Source of the DNA: Larus michahellis
Taxonomy: Eukaryota > Chordata > Aves > Charadriiformes > Laridae
Reading direction: 5' to 3'
NCBI RefSeq assembly: GCF_964199755.1
Contig: NC_133896.1
Coordinates: forward strand, 69,915,142 to 69,979,141
DNA: 64,000 bases
In this document: positions 25,601-37,600 of the stretch, one piece after another
Layout of the letters: every line of letters begins with the position of its first letter
Numbering within the stretch: the first letter of the stretch is position 1
Position numbers and translations under genes: made by a program
The notes under the pieces: generated by a model
Database searches by the model: none
What the model was told of the DNA's origin: nothing
The model's input: only the letters and a program-made list of their open reading frames with translations

Positions 25601-28600
25601 TATGCTCCACTTTAAACTCTTTTTTTTTTAATTTTCTTTAAAGATTCATTCTCTAGATCTGACTGAATTATTATTCTCCCTTTACCCCCAGGGAAGATTT
25701 CAATATTCCCACTCCTCCCTTTGCAAAACAAAACAAAAGCAAAGAAAACACCCTAAAATCCAACTGAGACCCTAGAAAGAGGAGATGATCTTGATGTCAC
25801 ACAGAGACACAGATCAGTCTGACAGCATCCGAGCTGTGAAGAAAATGGGCACAGAGGGTTATTCAATTGTCATAGTCTCGTTTCTTCAAGTAGAAATAAG
25901 GTGTTTTAAAAATGAAAACAAAGAAGATCAGGAAGAATAGAAGATTGCTTACACAGTGGAAAGGCAGCACTTTCCACAAACAACTTCTTCGTGCAAATCC
26001 AAGTAGGTAAAAAAATTTCACTGCTGCTGACGCCTATCACGTTAGATCCAATAAGCTATTACAGTAATCACATTTTTGAAGGGGTTTTAAGAAATTTGAA
26101 TTCACTCCCAGTCTGGAGTGACTGGTTAGCTGAAACAATATCACACTTTGCATTAAAAAAGTAGTAAAAAAAAAAAAAAAAAGTAGTTGCTCTCCCCAGA
26201 GACACAGGAATTGGGTAATTTTTTTCTTTAAACCAAACTGTACAAAGTTGCTATCCCACAGGACTTACTTGTCTGAAGCATTTAGTCCATTTGCTGGTCA
26301 TTAGCAGGCAACAAACTGAAATGCTTTTCACGCATTTCAACAAAATCTATTATAATGACACTGAAAATTGTTTAAAATGCATATAAAATGTTCTATGGAT
26401 AATTTCAAAAAACAGGTAGAATCCAAAAGGGTGTAAACATCTTTTTGGGCACAGAGAAGATACTGATTTAGGATAGTTAAACTCTCCATGCAGTAACTGG
26501 AATAACTACAGAAATCCTTTGACACGCAACTTTAAATGATCTCAGAAATTCTCAGGGAATCTGTACCAAGATATTTTTAGTTATCTTTACTCAACCTTCT
26601 TTGATACACAAAGAAAAACTACAGCACCTTCTCTGATGCACTCAGGTGGCCAAAGCTATTCCTTTTCTCCCATTACACTGATAGCAAGAGAGGAAAATGA
26701 CACAGTTTCAATATGAAAAAACTGTAAGATAGAAAAAATGTTCCCTTACTTTTATATCCTTCCAAAATCTCCCAAGGGTCAACATCTCTAGACAGTTAGA
26801 CATATAAAAACAAGCTTTACATATGCTTTTAGGATTTATTTTTTTTAATCACCGCAACAACAAAAAAGAAAAACCCTTGGCTTAGCCATTTTCTTTTTTC
26901 TCTTACAAAATAGCCCCAGGTAGATAGTGGACAAAATATCTCTAGTAAAATATTTGAGGCATTCAGGCCCTATTTCGTTGGGTTTTTTTGCCCCCAGAGT
27001 GTGAATCAGAAGGCAAAATGACATGTGCTCAGTGATACGTGAAGGTCTGAGATGGGATATACAAGTAAAGCCTTTAGGCAATGTTATCGAAGTGTGCACC
27101 AGTTATCTTCCCAAAGAGGAGGGCAGAGAGAAAACTGCTATCTTCCTTCTATTTACACTGATTTTGAAAGACTTATGTTTTATCTAGACCAAGACTATAT
27201 CAAAGGACAAATATTTAGCTGTTAGATAACTGATTCTTACTGTTGTTAGATGCATTATCATAAATAAACTAGATTCCCTCGGTGTGAAGCAGGTACTACA
27301 TCGCGTGTTCTCTGCAGGGTTCAGGTGGGCACTTGGGCAGCAGGTGTACGGGCAGGGTTGCCCCTTACCTTTGCAGAGGCAGCTCTTCTGTGAGGACTAT
27401 GAGGTACTCGAAGCCCATGAACTGGGACTGAGCGACCGCTCCCAAGAGGGCACAGGAGCCCTCGTGTCTGGCCCAGAGCCTCAGCGGGGAGGCTGAGAGG
27501 GCAAGAGATGTCTTGTAACTACTCAGTCTACAGCAGCCCTTCACACCTCACACCCCGTACCTGAAGCCAGAATGGTCTTCTCTGTCCATTACAGATGGAA
27601 AACGTGAAGGCCATCATGGATTCAAGGAAACACACCTGCTACAGCATGCAAAGTCCTTTGTACACGGAAATAAAATTATCATTTTTGTGCGTGTGTGAAA
27701 TTCTTCACCGTCACTTTCCACATCGGGTTTCTGTTTTTATTTAAGTAACAAGCTGCCCAGAACAGGACAAAGGCAGAAGCTGGCCCTATTGTTTCTTGGT
27801 AAATGGCAGTGAAGCCTGTTCCCCCTGCCAGGCTGTTCTCCATTTATAATTTCCAGCCAGCCAGTCTCTTATGTGAAAATATTTAAAAGGTCCTGGAGCC
27901 TTCCTGAGTTCAGAGTTTGGGCAAGAGCTTGTCTACCACCAGACAATGTCAAAGCAGGCTCCACCGACTGAGGGTGGTTATCCAAGCAGGCGTGCTTCCC
28001 ATCCACTGGGGACAGGGAGAAAAAGAAGCCCTTCTGCAGAAAGAATTACACTCAGTGCCAGTTTTTACCCCAGTTGGAAGCGGGATTTTCTGATAAGGCA
28101 GGGAGGCAGAGGATAGGAAAAGCTGCCAACTCTTAAACTGCAAAAAGCTCATTATTTTAACAGCTATTACTTTAAAAGCTATAGCAAATGCTTGCCTACA
28201 ATTTTTGTTATTTTTAAGCCAAGCAATCCCATTGCTTAAAGTGCATTTAGGACAGAAATTATTGACCAAATAAGTTCTTGTAACCTAACTTGATACAGAG
28301 AAGGGGCATCAGCTAGGCTTTATATTTACAAGGTGCCCTTAATCAGAACTTTTCATGACTGCCGCACACTGCTGGATGCAGGTTACCATGTTTTTCCAGC
28401 TAAAGGGCTACGGAGCATGTTCTCTCATCCTCCTAAGACAAGGACACAAAAGTTTGCCCAGTGGCCTGCCAGTTGCTGTTGCTTTGACCAAGCTAATGGG
28501 ATCTGATTGTAAGACGAGTCTCCTGCAACACTATTACATTATAGCTCCTATGCATCGTCCAGAACTGTAAGTCTTCTTGCAAGCCTTGGATACGTGTTTC

Positions 28601-31600
28601 AGAATGGTGCAAATGCCCTAGAAATATGGATGGCCATGGGCAGAAGTGTACAAACAGCCTAACTGATTTTAAAAGCAATTTAGATTGTAACGCGGCAGTG
28701 AGTTCAGGTGGAAAACGTACATTAGCTAGAATACCAGCATGGGCATTTACAGTGCTGAAAACCACTGACTGAAGATCCCGGACAGTCATAAAAGGAGAGA
28801 ATTTAGGACTGGGACAAGTGCAGAAGTGTTTTGTTCCTACTTACTATCGTGATTAGTGAGGGTCAGAACACACATGAAATATGTATTTTAAACGTAGGGT
28901 TAAAGCTAAATATTTCATAAACATTTACCAGAAACACGAGGTTTTAAGGAATCTAAGGATTAAGCAAAAGGCACAGGAATGGGGGAAACACTTTCTTTCT
29001 CGCTTCTTAGACAAACTTACGATCCACAGGAACTTGCTTCTGCCTCTGGGTGTCTCGTGCGACACTACCACCGCTGTCGCTAGAGGTGCTGCTTTGGCGG
29101 CTGATGGTTGCTGGTGCTTTGGGCATGGGAACCGGTATAGGTGCTGGTGCGCTAGGAGGGAGGGGGACAGCCACAGGGACAGGAGCGGGTGTTGGAGGGG
29201 GCGAAGGAGTAGCAGGAACCGGATCAGGTTGTTTTGCAACATAGTCCGTCCTTTGTTTCTGAAAAGATACAGAGAGACTCAGTTCGACAACAAAACTTGG
29301 GCAAGACATCAAACAAACTCAGGCTTCTTCAGAAAACACGGGGATGCTTCATTTCATTTATTACACAAAGGCATCTTTCTTGCCAAATATAGTTCCAAAA
29401 TTTACCAAAACTTGATTTGGCATCAGTCTCCTTCTCTGTCGGACACAGAATTCACAGCATCGGCATCATCTGAAACACTTTTCTTTCTTTCAAACAGATG
29501 AGTTCTACAAATGAATTTTTTTTTTAAATTGAAACGTCTATTACCTGGCACTTTTTAACAGCTTCCAAAATTGTTCCATTGTTGGACTTTATCAGTGTAA
29601 AAAAAATCTATATTTTAGAGATGTTATGTAAAAAATAGTGAAAAATGAACATAGCCAGACACGCCTAACCCTCACTAATGGTTTAACTTACAAATGTCAC
29701 TGAGGTTGGGATAATGCATTGTTTCTTGAACTGCAGACACCATTTAAGAGGTTCCTGCTCCTCCTACCCATTCACAATTGTGCCTTTTCAGCTGTTTGTG
29801 TGGTTACTACACGCCACCTCAATGCAATAATCCAATAAAAAAAGCCCAAAGCTCAAAGTCCACAATTCTTGGAATAGGGCTGTTGTTTCTTTTCCCCCGC
29901 TTTACACAGTGTTCTAACAACATGCAAATTGTCTTGCTGCTAATAATTAACAAGCAGGTCTCTCAAGAATAATTTTGGGGAATAATTTCTTTTCTCCTTC
30001 TTTGCCTTTAGAATGGCACCAGTTACAGGAAGACACACGCATTTTTCCAAAGCAATCTCAGTGACAGACAAGCCCAGAAGCTCATAAGCAACCCAGGCTA
30101 CCCTTTGCTTTCAAACAGTTCAAACTCCACATCTCACTGTTTTAACAGTGCTCCCTCTCCGCAGTTTTGGACTAACACAGCTTGAAAGTTTAATATTAAA
30201 GTTTGTTTGCTCAATAGGGATGCCTCATTTCTTAGTTATGAGAAGTCTGCTTACTTTGGTATGAAAATAGATGAGTACATTCCCCAGATTCACTGCTCCT
30301 TCCTGAAATACTCTTCCCTATTTCCTTGGAGGCAGAAGGTTTATGGCAGATCAAGTAGGGAAACATTTGCAGGAGCCATATGTTAGAACCTGAGCAGCAG
30401 ATCACTGCCCTGACAACAATCAAACTTTCATTAAATGTCAGCAACTGCCCTTATCCAGGAATCCCCAACTCAGTAAGTCTACTTGATGGACAAGGCATTT
30501 TGTAGTGAATGTAAACTGGGACCATTACAGCTAAGCTATGCAGAGTTACACCAGCAGAAAATTTATCCCATCAGCTTCTATGGCCGGTCAATAAAAAAAA
30601 AATCTTTTGTTTCCCTTAGACAATTTTTCACTTAAATCGTAATAGTCAGCTACTGGAGCAAACATACAGTCTTACAATACATTCCCCATTAAACCTTTTC
30701 GGTTTCTTTTTCCTTAGCATTTAGTTGCTCAGAGGTACTCATCTCAATCATTTTGTGTCCACCTTGGGCAGTGCATTGTGGGGAGATTAAAAAAAAAAAA
30801 AAATCACGATTGACTTTTCTGTATTCTACTACGTTAATGTTAAGACAATAAATGCTTTTTAAAATGTCAAATGCCAAGAAAAGTGAAATGAATAGTATAA
30901 AAGAGAACAAGCAGAAAAATGTATATGTAAGAAACCTGTCCTTTGGTGATAAGAGTGCGCCCTTCTAGGTGTAGAGCAAATATACCATAGTTTTTAATAT
31001 ATAGATGTACTATGGTATATCCAAAATCATGTTAATGAATTTAAAAATTTCATGGATATTAAAATATTCTAATGGTATTCAGATATTTTTTTAATCTTGT
31101 TCACAGATTCCAGTTGCTAGACTGTTATCCCCACAAGGTACCCTCATGTGTGCCCCGACTGTCTTAAACAACATGCAAGGAAAAAGTGGGGTTTGTTTTT
31201 TTTATGGTAGAGAGGATTCATTACAAGCCAAGACATCAACTGCACAGCACCACAATCATAATCTAGAAAAAGTGATAGTTAAACACCACACGTAGCTCTC
31301 AATGGTTGCCACTGATGTAGTTTCAAAAACATATTGCACTGCAATCACAAGCCTCATCAAAACAACTCGCTGGAGTGAAAATAAAAATTCAACTGGAAGC
31401 ATCACTCAAACTCTAAATTTACAGTTGAAATCACATTGAAATGCACTTCACATTTTGTTGAACACTGTCCAAAAGCCAATTATACATTCAAATCACATTT
31501 AACATTTCTTTTTTTAACGCTTCCTTTTTTAACTCCAGATCTTTTGAGGACATCCACACATTCACTCCATCACTTCTATGCATTGCTACAAAAAAACCAA

Positions 31601-34600
31601 GCATGCATTATGAAATTTGGTGACATTTTTGTCATTTTTGAGGTTCAGTAAGAGTCATTTTTGAGGTTCAATATCGGAAGAGTAATTTTATTACCTCTGA
31701 AAGCTCTCCCAGCAATTGCTGTGCGAAAAATGGAGTAAATCACATCAAATAGCATTGTTCGAAAGCTAAAAAGTAACTACATCACACATCACTCCTAAAA
31801 TTTCATACACATTAGCGATTTAAAACAAAGGAACATCAGTCCTAATAATTACCTCTTCTTACTCACTAAGCAACTCGTAACATAGCGAGTTATTATCATT
31901 TTCTTCTTTTGAATGCTGAACAGAGAGTAGGCTACAAAACATGCATATGTGACACCATATAAGCCATGAGCTCTTTTCAAAGCACCTACCCAGACACAAA
32001 GTTAGGAAGAGGTTTAATAAAAAACAAAACCCAAACAAAAAAACATGACAATGGATTGGAGATCATAAGGTGAACGTAGAGAACGCTTGCAACTGTAGAA
32101 CAATAAGAATTAAGTCATGGCAGGTACTAAAAAAGGAACTTATTTATTTTAGCTTAAGAAATGTTGGCTAGATTAGTAAATGAGGTTAAATGTCGCTGCT
32201 GACATGGCTGTACTCACTAATTTGCCAACAGCCGTAAGAACAATGAACAATCCTGGGTTTTGTTTTCCATTCTTTCTCGTATTTTCTTTTTCTTTTAAGA
32301 ATAAACTTGCAATACTCAACTCATGTAAAATTGAAGCAAATTTTTTAAATTATTTGGAACAGTGATGATACATGCTTATTAAAAATATGGATATATCAGA
32401 AAAGCTTGCTGGGACTAGATTTTTTTTCTTATTTTTTGCCAGAAAATCTTTGTTTTTACAGGAAAAAAAATAACAGAGGTCCCAAAGCTCTTTTTCAGCA
32501 CACTACAGGCTGCATCTTGTAAAAAAATCAAGATTCAGTATGATTTGATCTATTTTTAATGTAAGCAAAATAATAAGTTTGAGTAAAAGTTAACAGTATC
32601 AAGCCTAATTCTTGTTCACTGTAAAAAAACTGAGAACAACCTATTTTCCAAAATATTTTGGCATCAAAAAAAGGGAACGTGTATTCAAAAGAGGGTAAAT
32701 ACAGACTTAGCACGAAAGAGGCGCTGGATACAACCATAGCTAGCATTAGGGCTCAGAAATGCTCTCATTGAGTTAACACAGACACAGAGCTTCCCATTTA
32801 CTCTCTTTCCAAATATTTTAGTGCCTCATTCCTGTTTGCACAGTGACAGGAGTCCGCCAAGAGGGCTGCAGAGCGTTCGGCCTCAGTTTTGTCAACAGCA
32901 TTGTGGTTTGGATATTTTCTTGGGGCTCTTTTTAAGAGAGAACTACTTCACCCAAAAGGGCCAACGAGGTACCCAAGACCAGGAGAGCAAATTTCAAGCA
33001 AAGTCTTTTGACAGAGTTTCCTTTGGTGGGCTCAGCTATTACACAGAGTCAAACATCTGCCTATTAAAATCCCGTTACAAGTCACCCAGCTAGCTCTTTG
33101 TGGAGTGTAAAGGCTTTATGTTTTTATTGGATTTACAAACCTGCCTTGCTAGAATCTTGCCAGAATGTAAGAAGTACATTCGGATGGAAGAAGGAGAAAT
33201 TTAGACAGAATTTACTTATTCAAATTGGTCTTAGCTAGGACTATTCCCCATTTCTTAAAAAATAATTAATGGGCAAACTGGTGACTTTAAATTCCTACCA
33301 TTGATCAAATCTTTTTTACAACTATTCAGTACATTTTTGTATAATAAGTGTCATCCCATAATTTGGGATTGAATCAATGTTGAATTGGGAAGGAAACAAC
33401 TTTTTTTTTTTTTTTTTTTTTTAAGCCTTCGAAAAGCCTTGGTCTGATGGCAACTTTAAAGAGCATTTGATATGAAATGAGGCAAAACAGGCACTGGCTC
33501 TTGGTCAAAAATTATGATATCTCTTTGGCCACTGCAAAATGAACACCTGGCAACTGCATCTCTTCATTGTCAAACACTTCATGATCTGCAGGAAAGATAC
33601 CAGTTGGCAAAAGATGAGTATAACACTATGACACTAACTTGGAGCACAAATGCCATGCTTGAGGGAAAACTACTTCCCACAGAGATATTTTAAGTCAGCT
33701 GCTAAACAAAGAGACTTGAAAGTAAGGTTTTGATGGTAGATCGCCAAGAAATGCAAAGGACAATTGTCCCAAATGAGGTGGAGACTTTTGTCTTGGTGTT
33801 TACATACCATGAACATGCCTCTTAGATATACTGTCACAAAAAACACAAGTCATGGTTTTTTCATAAGACTACAGGACTGCATTTGGCTTAACATTTACCC
33901 TGTGTGCCTCACGATTTCATACACATCACTGATGATATAACTGTCTCACCTTACAAAGGGTGTCATGAGATTAATTAACATGCCCACCAAGATACACGCT
34001 TCTATCCCAATTATGTTCCTCGAATTTCTTTTTGAAGAGCATTAAGAAAGGTTTAAAAATGCACAGTAAGTAGGAAATATTACAATTAATTATTTCCTAG
34101 GTTCACCAGCAATACTTGTAAAAAGAAGAAATCAGAGTGCTTGGGAAACTGTTTATGTTCATATATAACGGGATGGTGAAGAACCACTGTTGGTTCACAA
34201 TAAAAAGGCAGACTAAATCGTCAACACCACAGGAAACTCTGATAATTAATAATTAACATTAGTGGAAAACAAAAACAATCAGCAAAATGCTCTCCTAAAT
34301 CTGCAAAAGTACCAAACAAGCAAAAATATGGGTTTCCTGTAAGTAATTCAAACGACCAGAAGAAACACAATGTTACAGCCTCTGACTGACAAAGATGACA
34401 AAAAACCCCTAGGATATTGCTTCCAATGTTCCTGCAAGTATCATCTTAGACCATTCGGTGCTTTAAAGTAACCATCTGGGAGCTCCATCCTGAAAGGACT
34501 AAGAGAAAATTCCGGATCTAATCTATTGTGTGGACTCCGGTGTCGCTAGGAGAGGGAACAGAGCGAGAGTAAAGTAAACTTTGTAGCTCTAAGAATAATT

Positions 34601-37600
34601 GTGAATAAAGAGGCATCCATCCATCTCTCAGCAAAGGGGTGTCCGTCTGTAGGATAACTGAATGAAAAAAAAAAATTACCTCTTTAAATGGAATCCCTAA
34701 TCCTTCCTAATAATCTGGCAACACCCTTTGGTCAGCTGGGCTTTGAAGGCCTTTAGTCTGTCAAGAAAGATGCTAACCTTGTACTTAACACTTATCTGTG
34801 GCTCAAAGCCGACCAGGGTGCTCACCGCAGCAGACAGGCTGCTTTGAAAGCAGTCTTTCAAAAACCAAAGGTGACTTAGGAGACCGGCAAAAGCTGCACG
34901 GCACCAGCCGCTGAGCCTGCTCGTGTTCAGGCTCTGGCAACGGCACCGATAGGAACCGCTTCCATTTCCTGCTCTACCCACAAGTTCTCCTGCTTGACCT
35001 TGGGCAAGGCAGTCATCCCTTCAATGCCTCATTTCTCCCTGAAATAGCAGCAATGTCTCATAGCGCTGTTATGAAAATAAATAGGCTTATGCAAACAGAT
35101 TCCAAACGAACCATGTATCTATCACAGGGAGAGAGACAAGTGAGCACGCTCAGGAGTGCTAAAATTATAATAATCGCCATAAAGTTAAGAACAACATTAC
35201 TGACACATCTTGGTAAAGACTCCCTTTATCCTGTGTAATTCATTGTATTCCTAAATAATTTCACATTATTTCAAGCTCACATTTGAACATGATAAAGCTA
35301 CAAACAAACCAAATCATGGACTGTGGGGAACAATCTGCCAGAAGGTAAAGAAACAAAATTATCTTAAATGTTGTTCTCTGGCCCTGATTTTCATAGGTCC
35401 ATGGAGAACGCTTTGTGAAAATTATTATTTTATTATTTCCCATGTCACGTCATTATTTCAAACAGAAAACTTCAAAACCTGCAGTGCATTACAAAGAACA
35501 GCGTAAGAACAACTGCTCAAAACTGCACTCAGTCTGCTCAGGATTTCTTGGCAAATTCCAAATACACAAAATGACACGCACCCGGAGCAAAAAAAGTCAG
35601 ATCTTTAAATCAGGATTTGAAAAGCACTCTAGACGCATGCTTCATTTCACAGACAGGCAAAAACCATAATCAATTTTGAATGAGCTCATACGTTATAGGC
35701 AAACAACTAGGGACGGGAAAAACTCAGAAATAGTCTGATTCGAGCCCACCAAGCTGAAGGCAGGTCTACCACATTAGTGTGCCTGAAATAGCATAGGACC
35801 TGTTTCTCAAGAGGTTTTCTATATCCATGGCAAAACTGGAAAAACTGCAAAAGCTGCAGCTTTCGTGATAGCTGCGCACACAGAATCCGGCACAGCGACG
35901 CCTTCCACCAGGACTTTTAGATGAGTCTGCAGCAGAGACAGTCAACAGTAACATTATGGAATTTCTCATTTTTCAGTCATCAGCTGCAGTGTGTAGGCAT
36001 AAGGAATGAATATCAGATCAAATTAAATTTAACTTCAAGTTTCAAGAGAAGTTTGGTTTGCATTTGGACTGAAAAAGTCTGACTCAGAGGCAGGCCTGGA
36101 ATGTCTGCTTCATCCAAACTTGTTTGTCTAACCTTTCGAAATCATTAGATATAAAAGGGAAGAAAAAGGTCTTAGAAAGTACAACCTCTTATTTTATGAG
36201 CCTCCGGCCCACTTAGATGTTGTCTAAAATACACATTACAACTTTATTCTTTATATACTTACTCAGGTGGACAACTGCACTGATGTAAGATCTATTTTAT
36301 TTTTTTTTAAATATTGTATCTCTAATTCTGCTCAACATACAAAAGAAACAATAACAGCAAGATCTTAATTCCACACCACACTATGAAAGAAAGAAAACCA
36401 AAATAAGGTCAGGAGAATAGAGCGCTATTAATGCACAGGCATAGTAATTGAAAAATACCTGCTTTGCTTCAAAAGCAAAGACGCCTATTTTTTATGATTC
36501 CATAATTACAATAATTAAATAAATTCAAGACTAAGATAGAGACACACAAAGACAGAAAATAAAAAGAAAAGCTAGCGTTCACTCTCCTAGGAGAAACAAA
36601 GATGACCCTACCTTAAATAATTCAAACTCCTTCTTTGGCATCAACAGCTACCAATCCGCAAAGGATATTTGCAATTAAAATAAACGCATACGCATCCATT
36701 AGGATTGAAATTACCACCTCTAAGCAAATAAGCTGAAAAAAAAACACCTTAAAGAAAAACATTTTGCTGTATCTCTATCAGTTATATTCTCATGTTAGAC
36801 TCTATGCAATACAGAAATTGCCTCAGCCTGTACAATAAGTACGAATCTTTTGACATGATAGTGGAACATGCAGATATTTCAGCCTTGCTGTGTATCTCTT
36901 TCACCTCCGCAGGCACATATGCACACTTCAAACAAAAGGTTTGCTCCCAAGGAGCAGACAGTACCTGGATTGTGCGGGTATATGCAGGCTCTGACCACCC
37001 TAGACCACCTTCTTGATTCCTCAGAAGATCCAAAATGTTGTTTGGCACAAAGCCTGTGCTGCCACTTTTATTCTGAACCTTCCACCACTGTTTTCTGTCA
37101 TCCAGAATCTGAAATAATTTGGTAAATTAATTACAAAGCTTTTCTGACTTCCTTCCTGCCAGTACTTAAGACTGGGCATCATTTCGAAACAAAACCATAA
37201 CTTTGCCAGGTTCTGTGATTGCCAACAGATCTTACACAGATGTCCCTGAGAAACCCTTGTAGGCTTCCTTGACTATCACCATCATTAATTCTACATGGTC
37301 GTACTGCACTTTTCAGAACGTGGCTCTGAAGAAAGGATAGGGAAGAAAAGTGTGTAATGAACCTCTGTAAACTCAGACATGTGCTGGACAAGTCAGTAGA
37401 ATGAAAATCAAATACTTGTGCAGAGAGGCTGGCATCTCTACAACCTTTACACTGTTGACAAAAGGAATAAGTAACTACTAATAACTCAAGGAAAACTGCA
37501 TCCTTCTAGGAGAGCACAAATTTGGAGAGAGAGCACTTCAGAGTAAACAGGGAACTGGAGCAGGATGGCGAGGAGAAGTCTGAAAACTGACTACCTGCTG

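Larger units (their letters stand above)
29259..36964 (-). other. EPS8 intron between SH3 and proline-rich exons
   Basis: Largest intron in the window. Holds a 12-bp inverted repeat (30980-31020), a 17-bp direct repeat (31631-31670), a T-run of about 22 (33401-33422) and a MIR-like SINE (34960-35092). No coding potential recognised. Confidence 0.75.

Noticed and set aside
28881..29501. 206-codon + strand frame, the longest in the window
   Set aside because: It is antisense to the EPS8 proline-rich exon; its Gly/Arg-rich part mirrors the GC-rich coding strand.
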